A stretch of 64,000 bases of DNA from Micromonospora citrea (GTDB lineage: Bacteria; Actinomycetota; Actinomycetes; Mycobacteriales; Micromonosporaceae). Made by a program: the position numbers and the translations under genes. The stretch is from assembly GCF_900090315.1 (NCBI RefSeq), contig NZ_FMHZ01000002.1, positions 7,038,501 to 7,102,500 of the forward strand, written 5' to 3'. The stretch's first letter is position 1. The number at the start of each line of letters is the position of its first letter. The notes beneath the pieces are model-generated. The model was not told where the DNA came from. It did not search any database and saw nothing but the letters and a program-made list of their open reading frames with translations. Below are positions 8,090 through 16,860 of this stretch, piece by piece.

Positions 8090-9028
8090 TCAGGAGACCG
8101 GACGGGCGTGTTCCAGCTTGATCGGCGCGTGCAGCGCCGAAACCTCGGCAGCCTCACGATCCTCGACGATCAACTTACCGCCGTCGCCCGTCACCGACGC
8201 CACCACCCCGCCGGGAATGTTCAACGCCGTACGCATCGTCGCCGGATCACCGATCACCGTGATCGTGAACGGACCCGTCAACCGACGCCCGTCCACCACC
8301 AACGACCCGTTCTCCCCCTGCAGGAAAAACGTCGACGCGATGATCCGCACCGACGCCCGATCGCCCCCGGAGATCTGCATCGCCTCCGCGCCCGCACCCC
8401 GCAACTCCTGCACCGCGTCCAACACCCGCGACGCCGAGATCGGCTTCTCACCCGCCTCGAACCGCACCGCCAACCCCGGACCCGTCGCCGGCAACGTCCC
8501 CGCCAGGATGCCCAACTCGTCGGCCCGCCGCCTCGCCTCCTCCAACGCCGCCTGCCGCCCCTGCTCACCCGAACGCAACTGCCGCTGACTCTCCTCCAGC
8601 GCCGCGATGTCCTGCCGCAGCCGGACCTCCCGCGAATTCAGGTCGTACAGGATCCGGACCAGGTCCTCCTGCCGCGTCGCCGCCACCGTCGGATCCGTCG
8701 ACGTCGACTTCAACTGCACCACCAGCGTGAACCCCAACAACGCCAACAACGCCGCGATCATCACCCCGGCCGAACTCACCCGCCGCCGCGGCGACCCCGC
8801 CGACGAGCCACCCGACCCCGCGGCCCGACCCAGGTCCACCGTCGCGCCCTCGTCGCCACCCGGCTCCACCACGGACGGCTCCGACCGCTCCGGCGCCAAC
8901 GGGCTCAACTCGTCCGGATCCGGCGCCTCCGGCCGCGGATCCGGCTCACCCGCAGGACCCGCCGGACGCCCCGGACCCGCCGGCTGCGGCCAACCCGTAC
9001 CCGTCTCGGTGTGCTCGTCGCTGCTCAT
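8090..9028 (-). CDS. DUF881 membrane protein (Rv1825-type)
   Basis: A 312-residue protein. A long Pro/acidic disordered N-terminus (1-100) is followed by one transmembrane helix (about VMIAALLALLGFTLVVQL), a coiled coil (EDLVRILYDLNSREVRLRQD) and the DUF881 domain (GPGLAVRF to VVASVTG). It resembles an FtsB/divisome-type single-pass topology; function is not established. The ATG at 9028 is ten bases after the sbp stop. Confidence 0.85.
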   Translation of the reverse strand: MSSDEHTETGTGWPQPAGPGRPAGPAGEPDPRPEAPDPDELSPLAPERSEPSVVEPGGDEGATVDLGRAAGSGGSSAGSPRRRVSSAGVMIAALLALLGFTLVVQLKSTSTDPTVAATRQEDLVRILYDLNSREVRLRQDIAALEESQRQLRSGEQGRQAALEEARRRADELGILAGTLPATGPGLAVRFEAGEKPISASRVLDAVQELRGAGAEAMQISGGDRASVRIIASTFFLQGENGSLVVDGRRLTGPFTITVIGDPATMRTALNIPGGVVASVTGDGGKLIVEDREAAEVSALHAPIKLEHARPVS

Positions 9029-9038
9029 CGCCACAAAC

Positions 9039-9371
9039 CTACGCCCGGAACAGGTGCCGGCGAATCGCCGCCACATTCCCGAAGATCCGCACACCCAGCA
9101 CGACCACCACGCCCGTGGAGAGCTGACCGCCCACCCCGAGCTGGTCACCCAGATACACGATCAGGCCCGCCACCAGCACGTTCGAGATGAACGACACCAC
9201 GAACTGCTTGTCGTCGAAGATCCGGTCCAGCTTCGCCCGCACCCCACCGAACACCGCGTCCAGAGCCGCCACCACCGCGATCGGCAGATACGGCTGCAAC
9301 CCCGCCGGCACCGTCGGATCGAGCCACACGCCGAGCACCACACCGGCGAGCAACGCCAGCACCGCGATCAT
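9039..9371 (-). CDS. sbp: Small basic family membrane protein (DUF1290)
   Basis: A 110-residue, three-helix membrane protein: MIAVLALLAGVVLGVWLDP, an AVVAALDAVFGGVRAKL segment, and FVVSFISNVLVAGLIVYLG. The family is found beside DUF881 proteins and cell-division genes in Gram-positives; biochemical role unknown. The ATG overlaps the TGA of the upstream DUF881 gene (ATGA), so the two are translationally coupled. Confidence 0.9.
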   Translation of the reverse strand: MIAVLALLAGVVLGVWLDPTVPAGLQPYLPIAVVAALDAVFGGVRAKLDRIFDDKQFVVSFISNVLVAGLIVYLGDQLGVGGQLSTGVVVVLGVRIFGNVAAIRRHLFRA

Positions 9372-10315
9372 CGACCACCTCCGGAGGGGCTGGGAGACGT
9401 CCCCGACCCGGACGGCCGAGGACTGGCGGAACGCTCCGCCCCCGACGACGGCGACGCGGTCGCACTCGCCGGAGGCTCCGCGTAGCGTAGCCGCGGCTCC
9501 GGAGCGGCCGGCAGGGTGAGGCCCTCCGCCTCCCGCACCCCGAACGACAACCCCGTGTCCTCGGCCACCTTCCGCATGGTCAGCGCACTGCGGCTGTCCT
9601 CGAACCGCTCCCGCATCGACCCCGGCCCGATCGCCGACACCTCGTACGGCCCCGTCACCGGCCGGAAGTCCACCAGGATCGCCTGCCCCGCCGACCGGAT
9701 CGTCGACGTCGCCGTCAACCGCTGCCCGTTGATCGCGACCGCCTCCGCGCCGGCGGCCCACAGATCGTTGGCCACCGCCTGCAGGTCGCTGTAGATCACC
9801 CTGGACGGACCCACGTCCTTGCCGGTCACCGCGTCCGGATTCTGCGGCGCGTCCGCCAACCGCACCACCACACCGTCACCGCGCACCCGCCCCAGGCCCG
9901 TGCCCGCCTCCAACGTGCGCAGCCGCGCCGCCTCCGAGCCGCCCAGCGCCGCGGCCCGCTGCCGCGCCACCTCCGCCCGCAACTGGTCCGCGCGCTCCGA
10001 CAACCGGTCGGTCTCGCTCTCCCGCTGCTTGATCTGCGCCACCAGCCCCGAACGGACCTGGCTGCGCCCCGGCTCCGCCTCCAGCGTCTGCCGGTACGCC
10101 ACCGCGAACAGGAACCCCAGCAACACCGCCACGACCAGGCTCACCGACCGCGCCGACCAGTGCCGCCAGCCCGACGGCGACGCCTGCCGCTCCCGACGCC
10201 GGGCCGCCGCGTCGGCGTACCCCGGATCCAACGGGTTACGGAACAGCTCGGTGAGGAAGTCCGGCGCGTACACCCGCTCGGACCGGCCCTGGTCCTTCTT
10301 CGGCGGGGCCGTCAC
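9368..10315 (-). CDS. DUF881 membrane protein (Rv1823-type)
   Basis: A 315-residue paralogue of the other DUF881 protein in this block. Residues 1-55 are cytoplasmic, a transmembrane helix follows (VSLVVAVLLGFLFAVAY), then a coiled coil (IKQRESETDRLSERADQLRA) and the DUF881 domain, ending in a Ser/Pro/Gly-rich tail. GTG start overlaps the pgsA stop (GTGA). The paired DUF881-sbp-DUF881 order suggests one membrane complex, which is inferred from synteny only. Confidence 0.85.
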   Translation of the reverse strand: MTAPPKKDQGRSERVYAPDFLTELFRNPLDPGYADAAARRRERQASPSGWRHWSARSVSLVVAVLLGFLFAVAYRQTLEAEPGRSQVRSGLVAQIKQRESETDRLSERADQLRAEVARQRAAALGGSEAARLRTLEAGTGLGRVRGDGVVVRLADAPQNPDAVTGKDVGPSRVIYSDLQAVANDLWAAGAEAVAINGQRLTATSTIRSAGQAILVDFRPVTGPYEVSAIGPGSMRERFEDSRSALTMRKVAEDTGLSFGVREAEGLTLPAAPEPRLRYAEPPASATASPSSGAERSASPRPSGSGTSPSPSGGGR

Positions 10316-10953
10316 GCCGACGCTCCCCGCGCCCGTACCGCCCGGACCAGCCGGCTCGCCTGCACCACGTACATCGCGCCGGCCACCCAGTAGAGCACCA
10401 GGCCCCACCACGCCAGGCCCCAACCGATCGCGCCCGCCACCGCCGCCGCGCCCGGAACCGCCGCGGCCAGCAGCAGGACCGGGAACGCGGCCAGCAGCAG
10501 GAACGTCGCGGTCTTGCCCACATAGTGCACCGGCGGCGGCCCGTACCCGAACCGGCGCAGCACCGCCAGCGATCCGAGCAGGAGCAGCTCGCGCGCCAGC
10601 AGCGCCGCGGTGAACTGCCAGGGCACCACGCCCCGGGCCGTGAAGCCGACCAGGGTGGCGAGGATGTAGAGGCGGTCGGCGGCCGGGTCGAGCAGTTCCC
10701 CGAGCCGGCTGACCTGGCGCATCCGGCGCGCGATCCAACCGTCCACCCAGTCCGTCGTGCCGCCGACGGCCAGCACCACGATCGCGGCCACGTCGGCGCG
10801 CGCGACGAGCAGGAGATAGAGGAAGAGCGGGACACCGAGCAGCCGGACGAAGCTGATCAGGTTCGGCAGGGTCAGCACGCGGTCCCCCGCGACCGGCGCG
10901 CTCGTGCCGGCGCGGGCCTCCGCATGCTCCGAGCGAGCCGGCCGACGCGACAC
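10312..10953 (-). CDS. pgsA: CDP-alcohol phosphatidyltransferase
   Basis: A 213-residue multi-pass membrane enzyme carrying the signature D68-x2-DG-x2-AR-x8-G85-x3-D89-x3-D93. The family joins a CDP-activated diacylglycerol to an alcohol, usually glycerol-3-phosphate, in phospholipid synthesis; this gene corresponds to Rv1822 (pgsA2-like). The GTG at 10953 is preceded by ggagg; an open frame upstream to 11079 has no ribosome site and unrelated composition. It heads the conserved block. Confidence 0.88.
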   Translation of the reverse strand: MSRRPARSEHAEARAGTSAPVAGDRVLTLPNLISFVRLLGVPLFLYLLLVARADVAAIVVLAVGGTTDWVDGWIARRMRQVSRLGELLDPAADRLYILATLVGFTARGVVPWQFTAALLARELLLLGSLAVLRRFGYGPPPVHYVGKTATFLLLAAFPVLLLAAAVPGAAAVAGAIGWGLAWWGLVLYWVAGAMYVVQASRLVRAVRARGASA

Positions 10954-11078
10954 CGAACCTCCTCCGCCGCACGCTCCAGCCGCCCGGTCGAGACGGGCGC
11001 CGCGGAGGCACGTGCGCGCTGTCGGGCCGGCTGGTGCCGGCACCCCTTGCGATCCCGGTGCGGGACCGTCGCCTGACA

Positions 11079-11107
11079 CGGCCCGTGATCGCGGTGATCA
11101 CGGGCCG
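11079..11107 (-). terminator. Terminator hairpin after the SpoIIE-MarR operon
   Basis: A perfect 12-base stem (CGGCCCGTGATC and complement) with a five-base loop, about 160 bases after the marR stop and ahead of pgsA. Confidence 0.6.
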
Positions 11108-11203
11108 GCTGACTGCGCTGCCACTATATCGGGCCGCCTCCGGGCCTCTCCGTTCTCAGCTGCCCCGTTCCCCCGCTGCCTCGCTGTCCGGTGTCGTGGC
11201 CGA

Positions 11204-11228
11204 CACCACCCCTAAAGCGTCCTAGGAC
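11204..11228 (-). promoter_or_regulatory. Conserved element, copy 1
   Basis: A 25-base sequence that matches 33006-33030 at 22 of 25 positions, both in the same orientation upstream of a leftward gene. The core, read leftward, is TCCTAGGA followed by CTTTAGGGGTGG. The core TCCTAGGA is itself a palindrome. It may be a shared promoter or operator. Confidence 0.45.
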
Positions 11229-11267
11229 ACTAGAGGGGAGGGTGGACCGGGGCGCGAGTGGATCGCG

Positions 11268-11795
11268 TCAGGCGGAGCGGGCCGACGAGTCGGGCAGCGC
11301 CTCCGCCGGGGCGGCGGTGGCGGCCTGCTCGAACGCCCGCAGGGCCAGCAGCAGGTCGTGCTGCACCCGGCCGGGCATCCGGTCCAGCACCGCCTGCACC
11401 GCCCGGTGGCGGCGCTCCTTCAGCTCCCGCAGCAGGGTCTCCCCCGCGGCGGTCGGCACCAACCGCACCTCCCGCCGGTCCCGGGGATCGGGGACGCGCC
11501 GCAGCAGGCCGGTCGCCTCCAGCCGGTCGCAGAGCCGGCTCGCCGAGGAGGGCACGACGTCGAGCAACTCGGCCAGGCCGTTGACGTTGGTGTCGGGCCG
11601 GCTGTCGACCAGCGACAGCACGCGCAGTTGGGTCGGCGACACCGCCACGTGGTGCCGGGACGCGGCGGAGTCGAGCACGCCGACGAGCGCCTCGGCGGCG
11701 GCGTCGATCGCCGCGGCGAGATCCGGAGGTCGCTCCACCAGGTGTCCCCTGCGATCGTCCCGCTCGTGCGCGGCGGCCTCGGCGACCGCTCTCAC
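11268..11795 (-). CDS. MarR-family transcriptional regulator
   Basis: A 175-residue winged-helix protein. The DNA-binding part (about 50-125) reads VSPTQLRVLSLVDSRPDTNV, LAELLDVVPSSASRLCDRLE and the wing DPRDRREVRLVPT. The GTG start overlaps the stop of the SpoIIE-type phosphatase gene (GTGA), so both are coupled. A palindrome at the head of the operon looks like its own operator, which would make this an autorepressed pair. Confidence 0.9.
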   Translation of the reverse strand: MRAVAEAAAHERDDRRGHLVERPPDLAAAIDAAAEALVGVLDSAASRHHVAVSPTQLRVLSLVDSRPDTNVNGLAELLDVVPSSASRLCDRLEATGLLRRVPDPRDRREVRLVPTAAGETLLRELKERRHRAVQAVLDRMPGRVQHDLLLALRAFEQAATAAPAEALPDSSARSA

Positions 11796-12970
11796 CCGTC
11801 GCCCCGCCCACCGGAACCGCGCCAGTCCAGGCAGACCACTACCGCGTCGTCGCCGAGGTCGGTGTCCGCGTGCCAGGCGTGCAGTTCGCGCATCACCGTA
11901 CCAACCGCCTCGGCCGGCGGTTGCAGCCGCGTGGAGCGCATCGTCCGCGCCATCGCCCGCTCGCCGTACGCGCCCCGGTCACCGGGGTCGGCGGCCCACA
12001 CCCCGTCGCTGACCACGAACAGCCGGTCCCCCGGCTCCAGGTCGAACTCCTGCACGTCGTAGCGGGACTCGGCGAACATGCCCAGCGGCAGCTGCTGCTC
12101 CAGCCGGATCGGCGTGACGGTGCCGCCGCGCAGGCGCAGCAGGTGCGGGGAGCCGGCGTCCACCGCCCGGACCCGGCCCGTCACGGTGTCCAGCTCGAGC
12201 AGCAGCGTCGCCACGTACCGCCGGCCCCGGTGCTGGTAGTAGACGGTGTCGGAGGCGAGCTCGGCCTGCTCGACGAGGCTGCCCCCGGAGCGCCGGGCGT
12301 TGCGCAGCGCGTTCACCGTGACCGCCGTGAGCAGCGCCGCCGCCAGCCCGATGCCGGCGCCGTTGAGCACCGTCGTGGTGAGCCGGTCACCGTCCACGGA
12401 CCAGTCGAAGTGGTCGCCGCCGACCGTGTACGCCGGTTCGAGCTGGCCGGCCAGCTCGAACGCGTCGTGGCTGACGCTGCGTCCCGGCAGCAGCTCCCAC
12501 TGCATCTCGGCGGCCATGCTCAGCCGCTCGCGGCGGCGGGCGCGGCGGTACCGGTCGGTCTCCCGGTCCGCGGCGCGCAGCGCCACGGCCAGGTCGCCGG
12601 CGATGTCGGCGGCGGCCTCGACGGTGTCCGGGCCGGCCGGGCCCGGCAGCTCGACCAGGAGCACGCCCAGCCGCTCCCCCCACACCGACAGGGGCAGGTA
12701 GAGCCGGCACCGGCCCGAGTCGTCGGCGTCGACCACCGGCTGCTGGCTGCTGAAGCAGCGCTGCGCCATGCTGTGGCAGGCGAGGAACCCGCCGTCGGGC
12801 AGCTCCGGGTCCAGCACCGGCCACAGCCCGCTGATCCGGTAGTCGGCGATGAACACGTCCGTCCGTGTCGCGCCCAGACCGGCCCGGATAGCCTTGTCCG
12901 CCGCCTCCACCACCCGGTCGGGTGGCGCCGCCCGCAGCGCACGCGAGACCTGGCCCGGTGCCTCCACCAT
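11792..12970 (-). CDS. GAF-like plus SpoIIE/PP2C-type serine phosphatase
   Basis: A 392-residue protein. The N-terminal 140 residues resemble a GAF sensory fold, a connecting helix follows (ETDRYRRARRRERLSMAAEM), and the PP2C/SpoIIE domain runs from about 165, with GGDHFDW, VSDGVW and DLGDDAVVV giving the metal-binding Asp residues. Such phosphatases dephosphorylate anti-sigma antagonists in partner-switching pathways. The ATG is preceded by ggagg. No anti-sigma factor lies beside it, but a MEDS/HATPase protein occurs at 40926. Confidence 0.85.
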   Translation of the reverse strand: MVEAPGQVSRALRAAPPDRVVEAADKAIRAGLGATRTDVFIADYRISGLWPVLDPELPDGGFLACHSMAQRCFSSQQPVVDADDSGRCRLYLPLSVWGERLGVLLVELPGPAGPDTVEAAADIAGDLAVALRAADRETDRYRRARRRERLSMAAEMQWELLPGRSVSHDAFELAGQLEPAYTVGGDHFDWSVDGDRLTTTVLNGAGIGLAAALLTAVTVNALRNARRSGGSLVEQAELASDTVYYQHRGRRYVATLLLELDTVTGRVRAVDAGSPHLLRLRGGTVTPIRLEQQLPLGMFAESRYDVQEFDLEPGDRLFVVSDGVWAADPGDRGAYGERAMARTMRSTRLQPPAEAVGTVMRELHAWHADTDLGDDAVVVCLDWRGSGGRGDG

Positions 12971-12985
12971 CGATCATCCTCCGGA

Positions 12986-13007
12986 ATACTTGCCGTAGGG
13001 CAAGCAT
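12986..13007. promoter_or_regulatory. Operator palindrome of the SpoIIE-MarR operon
   Basis: ATACTTGCC and GGCAAGCAT, nine-base arms with one mismatch, flank GTAG. This is the size and style of MarR-family operators. It lies between the -10-like TATGAT (13011-13006, leftward) and the phosphatase start, where bound repressor would block transcription. Confidence 0.65.
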
Positions 13008-13011
13008 CATA
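13006..13011 (-). promoter_or_regulatory. -10 box for the SpoIIE-MarR operon
   Basis: TATGAT read leftward, overlapping the palindrome edge by two bases, 36 bases before the ATG. No clear -35 hexamer is seen. Confidence 0.4.
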
Positions 13012-13343
13012 CGGAGGTGCCCACCCCGCACCGGCAGCCGGGACACGCTCGGGGCGGCGCACTCGGGCCTGCCTGCGGTTTCCGGGACGACGCCGGGGCG
13101 TCGGTGCCCCTTCGGGGTGGGTGTGCGGCCCAGGTGTGCGCCCGGGGCAGGGCGATGGCGACGGTGGTCACCACGACGACGGTCTCGCCCCACGGCATCC
13201 GTCTCAGCGTGGCCGGCGCGACGCCGCGACAGTCGGACGTCGCCACCGAACGACGATCATCACCGCCCGCCGCGCGCCACGGCCCGCGCGGGGACCGCTG
13301 CGGGCCGGGCAGAGGCCGCCGGGGGCGTGCCGGCGGCGACCGG
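13012..13343. other. Non-coding stretch after the methyltransferase gene
   Basis: No gene is supported; rightward open frames read through here but lack ribosome sites and run into the antisense of real genes. No strong hairpin noticed. Confidence 0.5.
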
Positions 13344-14090
13344 TCAGCCGGCCGAGCGGACGGCCACCGCGCCGTAGAAGGCGTCCGGGACCTGCGCCGG
13401 CGGGCCGTCGGGACGCCACCGGCTGATCGGGACGATGCCGTCCTCGGTGGGCGTCCACCGGCCGAGCAGCGGCGCGAACGCGGCCGGCGGGCGCATCCGG
13501 AACGCGGGCCCCATCATCGCGAGGGCCTCCGGATGCCCGGCCAGCTCCTCGGTGTCGAAGTCGACCGCCAGCATGCTGCCCGGCGCCGTCGCCTCGTGAA
13601 GCTCGTCGAGGGTGCGGGCCAGCGTCTCGTCGTCGAGGAACGCCGCCAGCCCGAGGAAGACCACCCCGACCGGCCGCCTCCCCCACCCCGGCAGGAACCG
13701 GTGCAGCTGCGCGCGGTCCACCGTGCCGATGTCGGTGGCGTCGCCGTAGCCGTAGCCGGCCCGGTCGCTGCCGGCGAGCAGTCGCTGGCCGAGCCGGATG
13801 GTGACAGGGTCGACGTCGGTGTAGAGCACGGTGGCGTCCGGGGCGACCTCGTGCACGTTGCCCCTGGTGGGCACCCCGGCGCCGAAGACCAGGAAGCTGT
13901 CCACCCCCGCCGCGGTCATCGCCCGCACCGCCCGGCCCAGGAAGGCCCGCAGCTCCCGGAACACCGGCGCACACGGCCCGTACGCCTGCTCGAAGGCGCG
14001 AGCCGCCGCCACGTCGACCGGGTAGTGGTGCTCCCCGCCGAGCCAGTGATCGATCATCCGCGCGGTGCTCGGCTGGTCCGGCTCCACCAT
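13344..14090 (-). CDS. SAM-dependent methyltransferase, DUF574 family
   Basis: A 248-residue protein with the PF04672 pattern: RMIDHWLGGEHHYPVD near the start, then LVFGAGVPTRGNVHEVA (SAM-binding glycine loop) and VLYTDVDPVTIRLGQ. The family is greatly expanded in actinomycetes and its substrates are mostly unknown. The ATG has gggagg about ten bases upstream; the longer open frame to 14318 is antisense to the next gene's upstream region. Divergent from the universal stress protein. Confidence 0.88.
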   Translation of the reverse strand: MVEPDQPSTARMIDHWLGGEHHYPVDVAAARAFEQAYGPCAPVFRELRAFLGRAVRAMTAAGVDSFLVFGAGVPTRGNVHEVAPDATVLYTDVDPVTIRLGQRLLAGSDRAGYGYGDATDIGTVDRAQLHRFLPGWGRRPVGVVFLGLAAFLDDETLARTLDELHEATAPGSMLAVDFDTEELAGHPEALAMMGPAFRMRPPAAFAPLLGRWTPTEDGIVPISRWRPDGPPAQVPDAFYGAVAVRSAG

Positions 14091-14209
14091 CGACGACGCT
14101 CCCTCCCCGGCGGTCGTCGACAGCGTACCGACCGGTCGTCCTGCGCGGTATCGCCCCGCGGAGCGGCGGCGGGCCGCGATACTGGCCGGGAACCGGCGGG
14201 AGGTGGGCG

Positions 14210-15091
14210 GTGAACTCGGCGAACGGCGCGGCGGTGGTCGTCGGCGTGGACGGCTCGGAGTCGGCCTCGCGGGCCGTCCGGCTGGCGGCCGTCGAGGCGG
14301 CCCGCCGCCAGCGCCCACTGCGGATCGTGCACGGGTTCATCTGGCCGCTGCTGCACGTGCCGGTGGACGCGCCCGCCGGCAGCCCGCCCGGCGCCGGCCT
14401 GCGCCACCAGGCGGAACAGGTCGTCGCCGCCGCCACCGCGGAGGCCGAGGCGACGGTGCCCGGGCTGCGGATCTCGGGCGAGATCATCGACGGGGAGGCC
14501 GCGGCGGTGCTGCTCGGCGAGTCGCCGGCCGCCGCGATGATCGTGCTCGGCGACCGGGGGCTCGGCGGTTTCTCGGCGCTGGTGGTCGGCTCCGTCGCCG
14601 TGCAGGTCGCCTCGCACGCCGACTGCCCCGTGCTGGTGGCTCGGGGCACCGACCGCGCCGACGGGCCCGTGGTGGTGGGCGTCGACGGCTCCGAGACGTC
14701 CCGGCTCGCCGTGGAGTTCGCCGTCGAGGAGGCGTCCGTGCGCGGCGCGGCGCTGGTCGCGGTGCACGCCTACCGGCACCCGGCCTCGACCGGCCCCGGC
14801 GACATGCAGCCCCTCGTGTACGAGGAGACCGAGCTGCGTTCCGAGGAGGAGCGGGTGGTGGCCGAGTCGCTGACCGGGCTCACCGAGCGGTGGCCCGACG
14901 TGCCGGTCAGCCGGGAGACCGTCCGGGGCCGCCCCACCACCGTGCTCGCCGAGCAGTCCCGGCGGGCCCAGCTGCTGGTCGTCGGCCGGCGCGGGCGCGG
15001 CGAGCTGACCGGGCTGCTGCTGGGCTCGGTGAGCCAGTCCCTGCTGCACCACGCCGACTGCCCGGTCGCCGTCGTCCGCGCGCCCCACTGA
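14210..15091 (+). CDS. Tandem universal stress protein
   Basis: A 293-residue protein made of two UspA domains (about 8-140 and 150-291). Each starts with VVVGVDGSE and ends with the ATP-binding loop: GDRGLGGFSALVVGS in the first and GRRGRGELTGLLLGS in the second. Both loops fit G-2X-G-9X-G(S/T), so both halves probably bind ATP. GTG start with gggaggtggg upstream. Confidence 0.93.
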   Translation: MNSANGAAVVVGVDGSESASRAVRLAAVEAARRQRPLRIVHGFIWPLLHVPVDAPAGSPPGAGLRHQAEQVVAAATAEAEATVPGLRISGEIIDGEAAAVLLGESPAAAMIVLGDRGLGGFSALVVGSVAVQVASHADCPVLVARGTDRADGPVVVGVDGSETSRLAVEFAVEEASVRGAALVAVHAYRHPASTGPGDMQPLVYEETELRSEEERVVAESLTGLTERWPDVPVSRETVRGRPTTVLAEQSRRAQLLVVGRRGRGELTGLLLGSVSQSLLHHADCPVAVVRAPH

Positions 15092-15173
15092 GCCGCCCGG
15101 CGGGGTTGGCCCCGGCGCAGGCGGGTAGACGAGCGCGGTACGCCAACGGCGAGGACGACCGGAGGAGGCAGTG

Positions 15174-15386
15174 ATGCCAGGACCACGGCCGGGCAGCAAC
15201 GCGTACGACAAGCAGCGGGCGCGCATCCGCGACGCCATCGACGATTCGGGACGACGGGTGCCGGACGACAAGGCGAACGACGTCGCCAACCGGATCCTGC
15301 AGTCCGACCGTGGCCAGCGGGGCGTCGTCCGCGGCGAGCGGGTCTACGGCCCCAAGGGCGAACGCGAACCGGGCGACCCGAAGTGA
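15174..15386 (+). CDS. Small hydrophilic protein, unknown
   Basis: A 70-residue charged protein (MPGPRPGSNAYDKQRARIRD to GEREPGDPK) with no recognisable fold. An excellent ribosome site (ggaggagg) precedes the ATG; a GTG one codon earlier is the alternative start. Its TGA overlaps the GTG of the next gene (GTGA), so the two are coupled. Confidence 0.7.
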   Translation: MPGPRPGSNAYDKQRARIRDAIDDSGRRVPDDKANDVANRILQSDRGQRGVVRGERVYGPKGEREPGDPK

Positions 15387-15862
15387 GGGGGCGCCAACTG
15401 GCCGACGGGGCGATCGCCGGCGCGGTCGGCAGCGCCGCCCTGAACGTGGTCAGCTACCTGGACATGGTGCTCCGGGCGCGGCCGGCGAGCAGCACCCCGG
15501 AGCGGACCGCCGGGCGGCTGGCCGGGGTCGCGCACGTCGACCTCGGGCCCGAGGACCGGGCGGCCAACCGCCGCTCGGGCTTCGGGCCCCTGCTCGGGTA
15601 CGGCATCGGCGTCGCCGCGGGGGTCGGCTACGCCCTGCTCGCACGGGGCCGCCGGATGCCCCTGGCCCTGGGCACGGGGGTCCTCGGCGGCGGCGTGATG
15701 ACGATGTCCGACGGGTCGATGACGCTGCTCGGCGTCACCGACCCGCGCACCTGGCGGCGGTCGGACTGGCTGGCCGACATCGTGCCGCACGTCGCGTACG
15801 GCATGGCGGCCGCAGCCACCTGGAACCGGCTGCGGCCGCCACTGTCGGGCCGGCGCGGTTAG
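15383..15862 (+). CDS. Small membrane protein, unknown
   Basis: A 159-residue protein with three or four hydrophobic segments (GAIAGAVGSAALNVVSYL, LLGYGIGVAAGVGYALLA, LALGTGVLGGGVMTM, and a weaker one near the C-terminus). No family recognised. It is coupled to the upstream small gene by a GTGA overlap and its end overlaps the end of the next, convergent gene by four bases. Confidence 0.7.
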   Translation: MRGRQLADGAIAGAVGSAALNVVSYLDMVLRARPASSTPERTAGRLAGVAHVDLGPEDRAANRRSGFGPLLGYGIGVAAGVGYALLARGRRMPLALGTGVLGGGVMTMSDGSMTLLGVTDPRTWRRSDWLADIVPHVAYGMAAAATWNRLRPPLSGRRG

Positions 15863-16062
15863 CCCCGGGCGCTCTCGTCGTCGGCGACCGGCTCCGTCGC
15901 CGGGCCGTACGGCGAGACCTGCCCGCGGGGCACCGGGCGGCCCTCGTCGCCGCGCGACGAGCCCCGGTTGCGCGGGTGGCCGCTCGGGTTGGGACCCTTG
16001 CTGTCCTGGCTGGTGGCGCCCTTGTCGTTGCGGCGGAACTCCTCCTGCTGCGGGTTCACCAC
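15859..16062 (-). CDS. Small disordered protein, unknown
   Basis: A 67-residue hydrophilic protein, Gly/Pro/Arg/Ser-rich (VNPQQEEFRRNDKGATSQDS onward), predicted disordered. The ribosome site aaggagag before GTG supports that it is a real gene. No function can be assigned. Confidence 0.6.
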   Translation of the reverse strand: MVNPQQEEFRRNDKGATSQDSKGPNPSGHPRNRGSSRGDEGRPVPRGQVSPYGPATEPVADDESARG

Positions 16063-16176
16063 GGGTCTCTCCTTCCGGGGTTCGACCGTGTCGCGTCCCG
16101 GTTACCCGGCCCGGTCGGCGCCATGCGGCCGGGCCGTCACAGGGCTGACCCGGCCCGCAGCGGGTACACCGGGAGG

Positions 16177-16827
16177 ATGGGCGACGACCGGAAGGTGGCG
16201 CGGGTCCTGCTGGACCGGCGGGGCCACACGTACGCCGAGGAGGCGGGCATCAGCCTGGCCGACCGACCCGCCCCGCTCTACCAGCTGCTGGTGCTCGCCA
16301 CGCTGCTGAGCACCCGGATCCGCGCCGGGGTCGCCGTGGCGGCCGCCCGGGAGCTGTTCGCCGCCGGCTACCGCACCCCGCAGACGATGGAGGCGGCGAG
16401 CTGGCAGGACCGGGTCGACGCGCTGGGCCGGGGCCACTACCGCCGCTACGACGAGCGGACCTCGACGATGCTCGGCACCGGCGCCCGGCTGTGCCTGGAC
16501 CGCTGGCGCGGCGACCTGCGCCGGCTGCACCGCGAGGCCGACGGCGAGCCGGGGACGCTGCGTCGGCTGCTGACCGAGTTTCCGGGCATCGGCCCGACGG
16601 GGGCCGACATCTTCCTGCGCGAGGCCCAGGTGGTGTGGCCGGACGTGCGCCCGTACGCCGACCGACGCGCCCTGTCCGGGGCGGAGCGCCTCGGCCTGCC
16701 CCGCTCGGCCGACCGGCTGGCGGGGCTGGTGCGGCCGGCCGACTTCGGCAGGTTGGCGTCGGCGCTGGTGCGGGTGGCGCTCGGCGAGGAGTCCGCCGGC
16801 GAGGTCGCCCGCGCCGCCGGCCGGTGA
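16177..16827 (+). CDS. HhH-GPD/endonuclease III-like protein
   Basis: A 216-residue helical protein. Residues 126-160 contain a helix-hairpin-helix (LLTEFPGIGPTGADIF) followed by an aspartate-bearing segment (RPYADRRAL), the arrangement of base-excision glycosylases. The C-terminal FeS cluster of classical Nth is absent and the catalytic Lys is not evident, so activity is uncertain. The ATG directly abuts gggagg, too close for a normal ribosome site; the gene may be leaderless, or the GTG at 16195 may be used. Confidence 0.7.
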   Translation: MGDDRKVARVLLDRRGHTYAEEAGISLADRPAPLYQLLVLATLLSTRIRAGVAVAAARELFAAGYRTPQTMEAASWQDRVDALGRGHYRRYDERTSTMLGTGARLCLDRWRGDLRRLHREADGEPGTLRRLLTEFPGIGPTGADIFLREAQVVWPDVRPYADRRALSGAERLGLPRSADRLAGLVRPADFGRLASALVRVALGEESAGEVARAAGR

Positions 16828-16860
16828 GGGGCCCCGCCGCGGGCGGCCGGGCGCGGCGGC

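Larger units (their letters stand above)
10954..11267. other. Intergenic region between marR and pgsA
   Basis: This stretch holds a strong hairpin (11079-11107) and a 25-base element at 11204-11228 that recurs elsewhere in the window. It should contain the promoter of the pgsA block. No gene seen. Confidence 0.6.
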
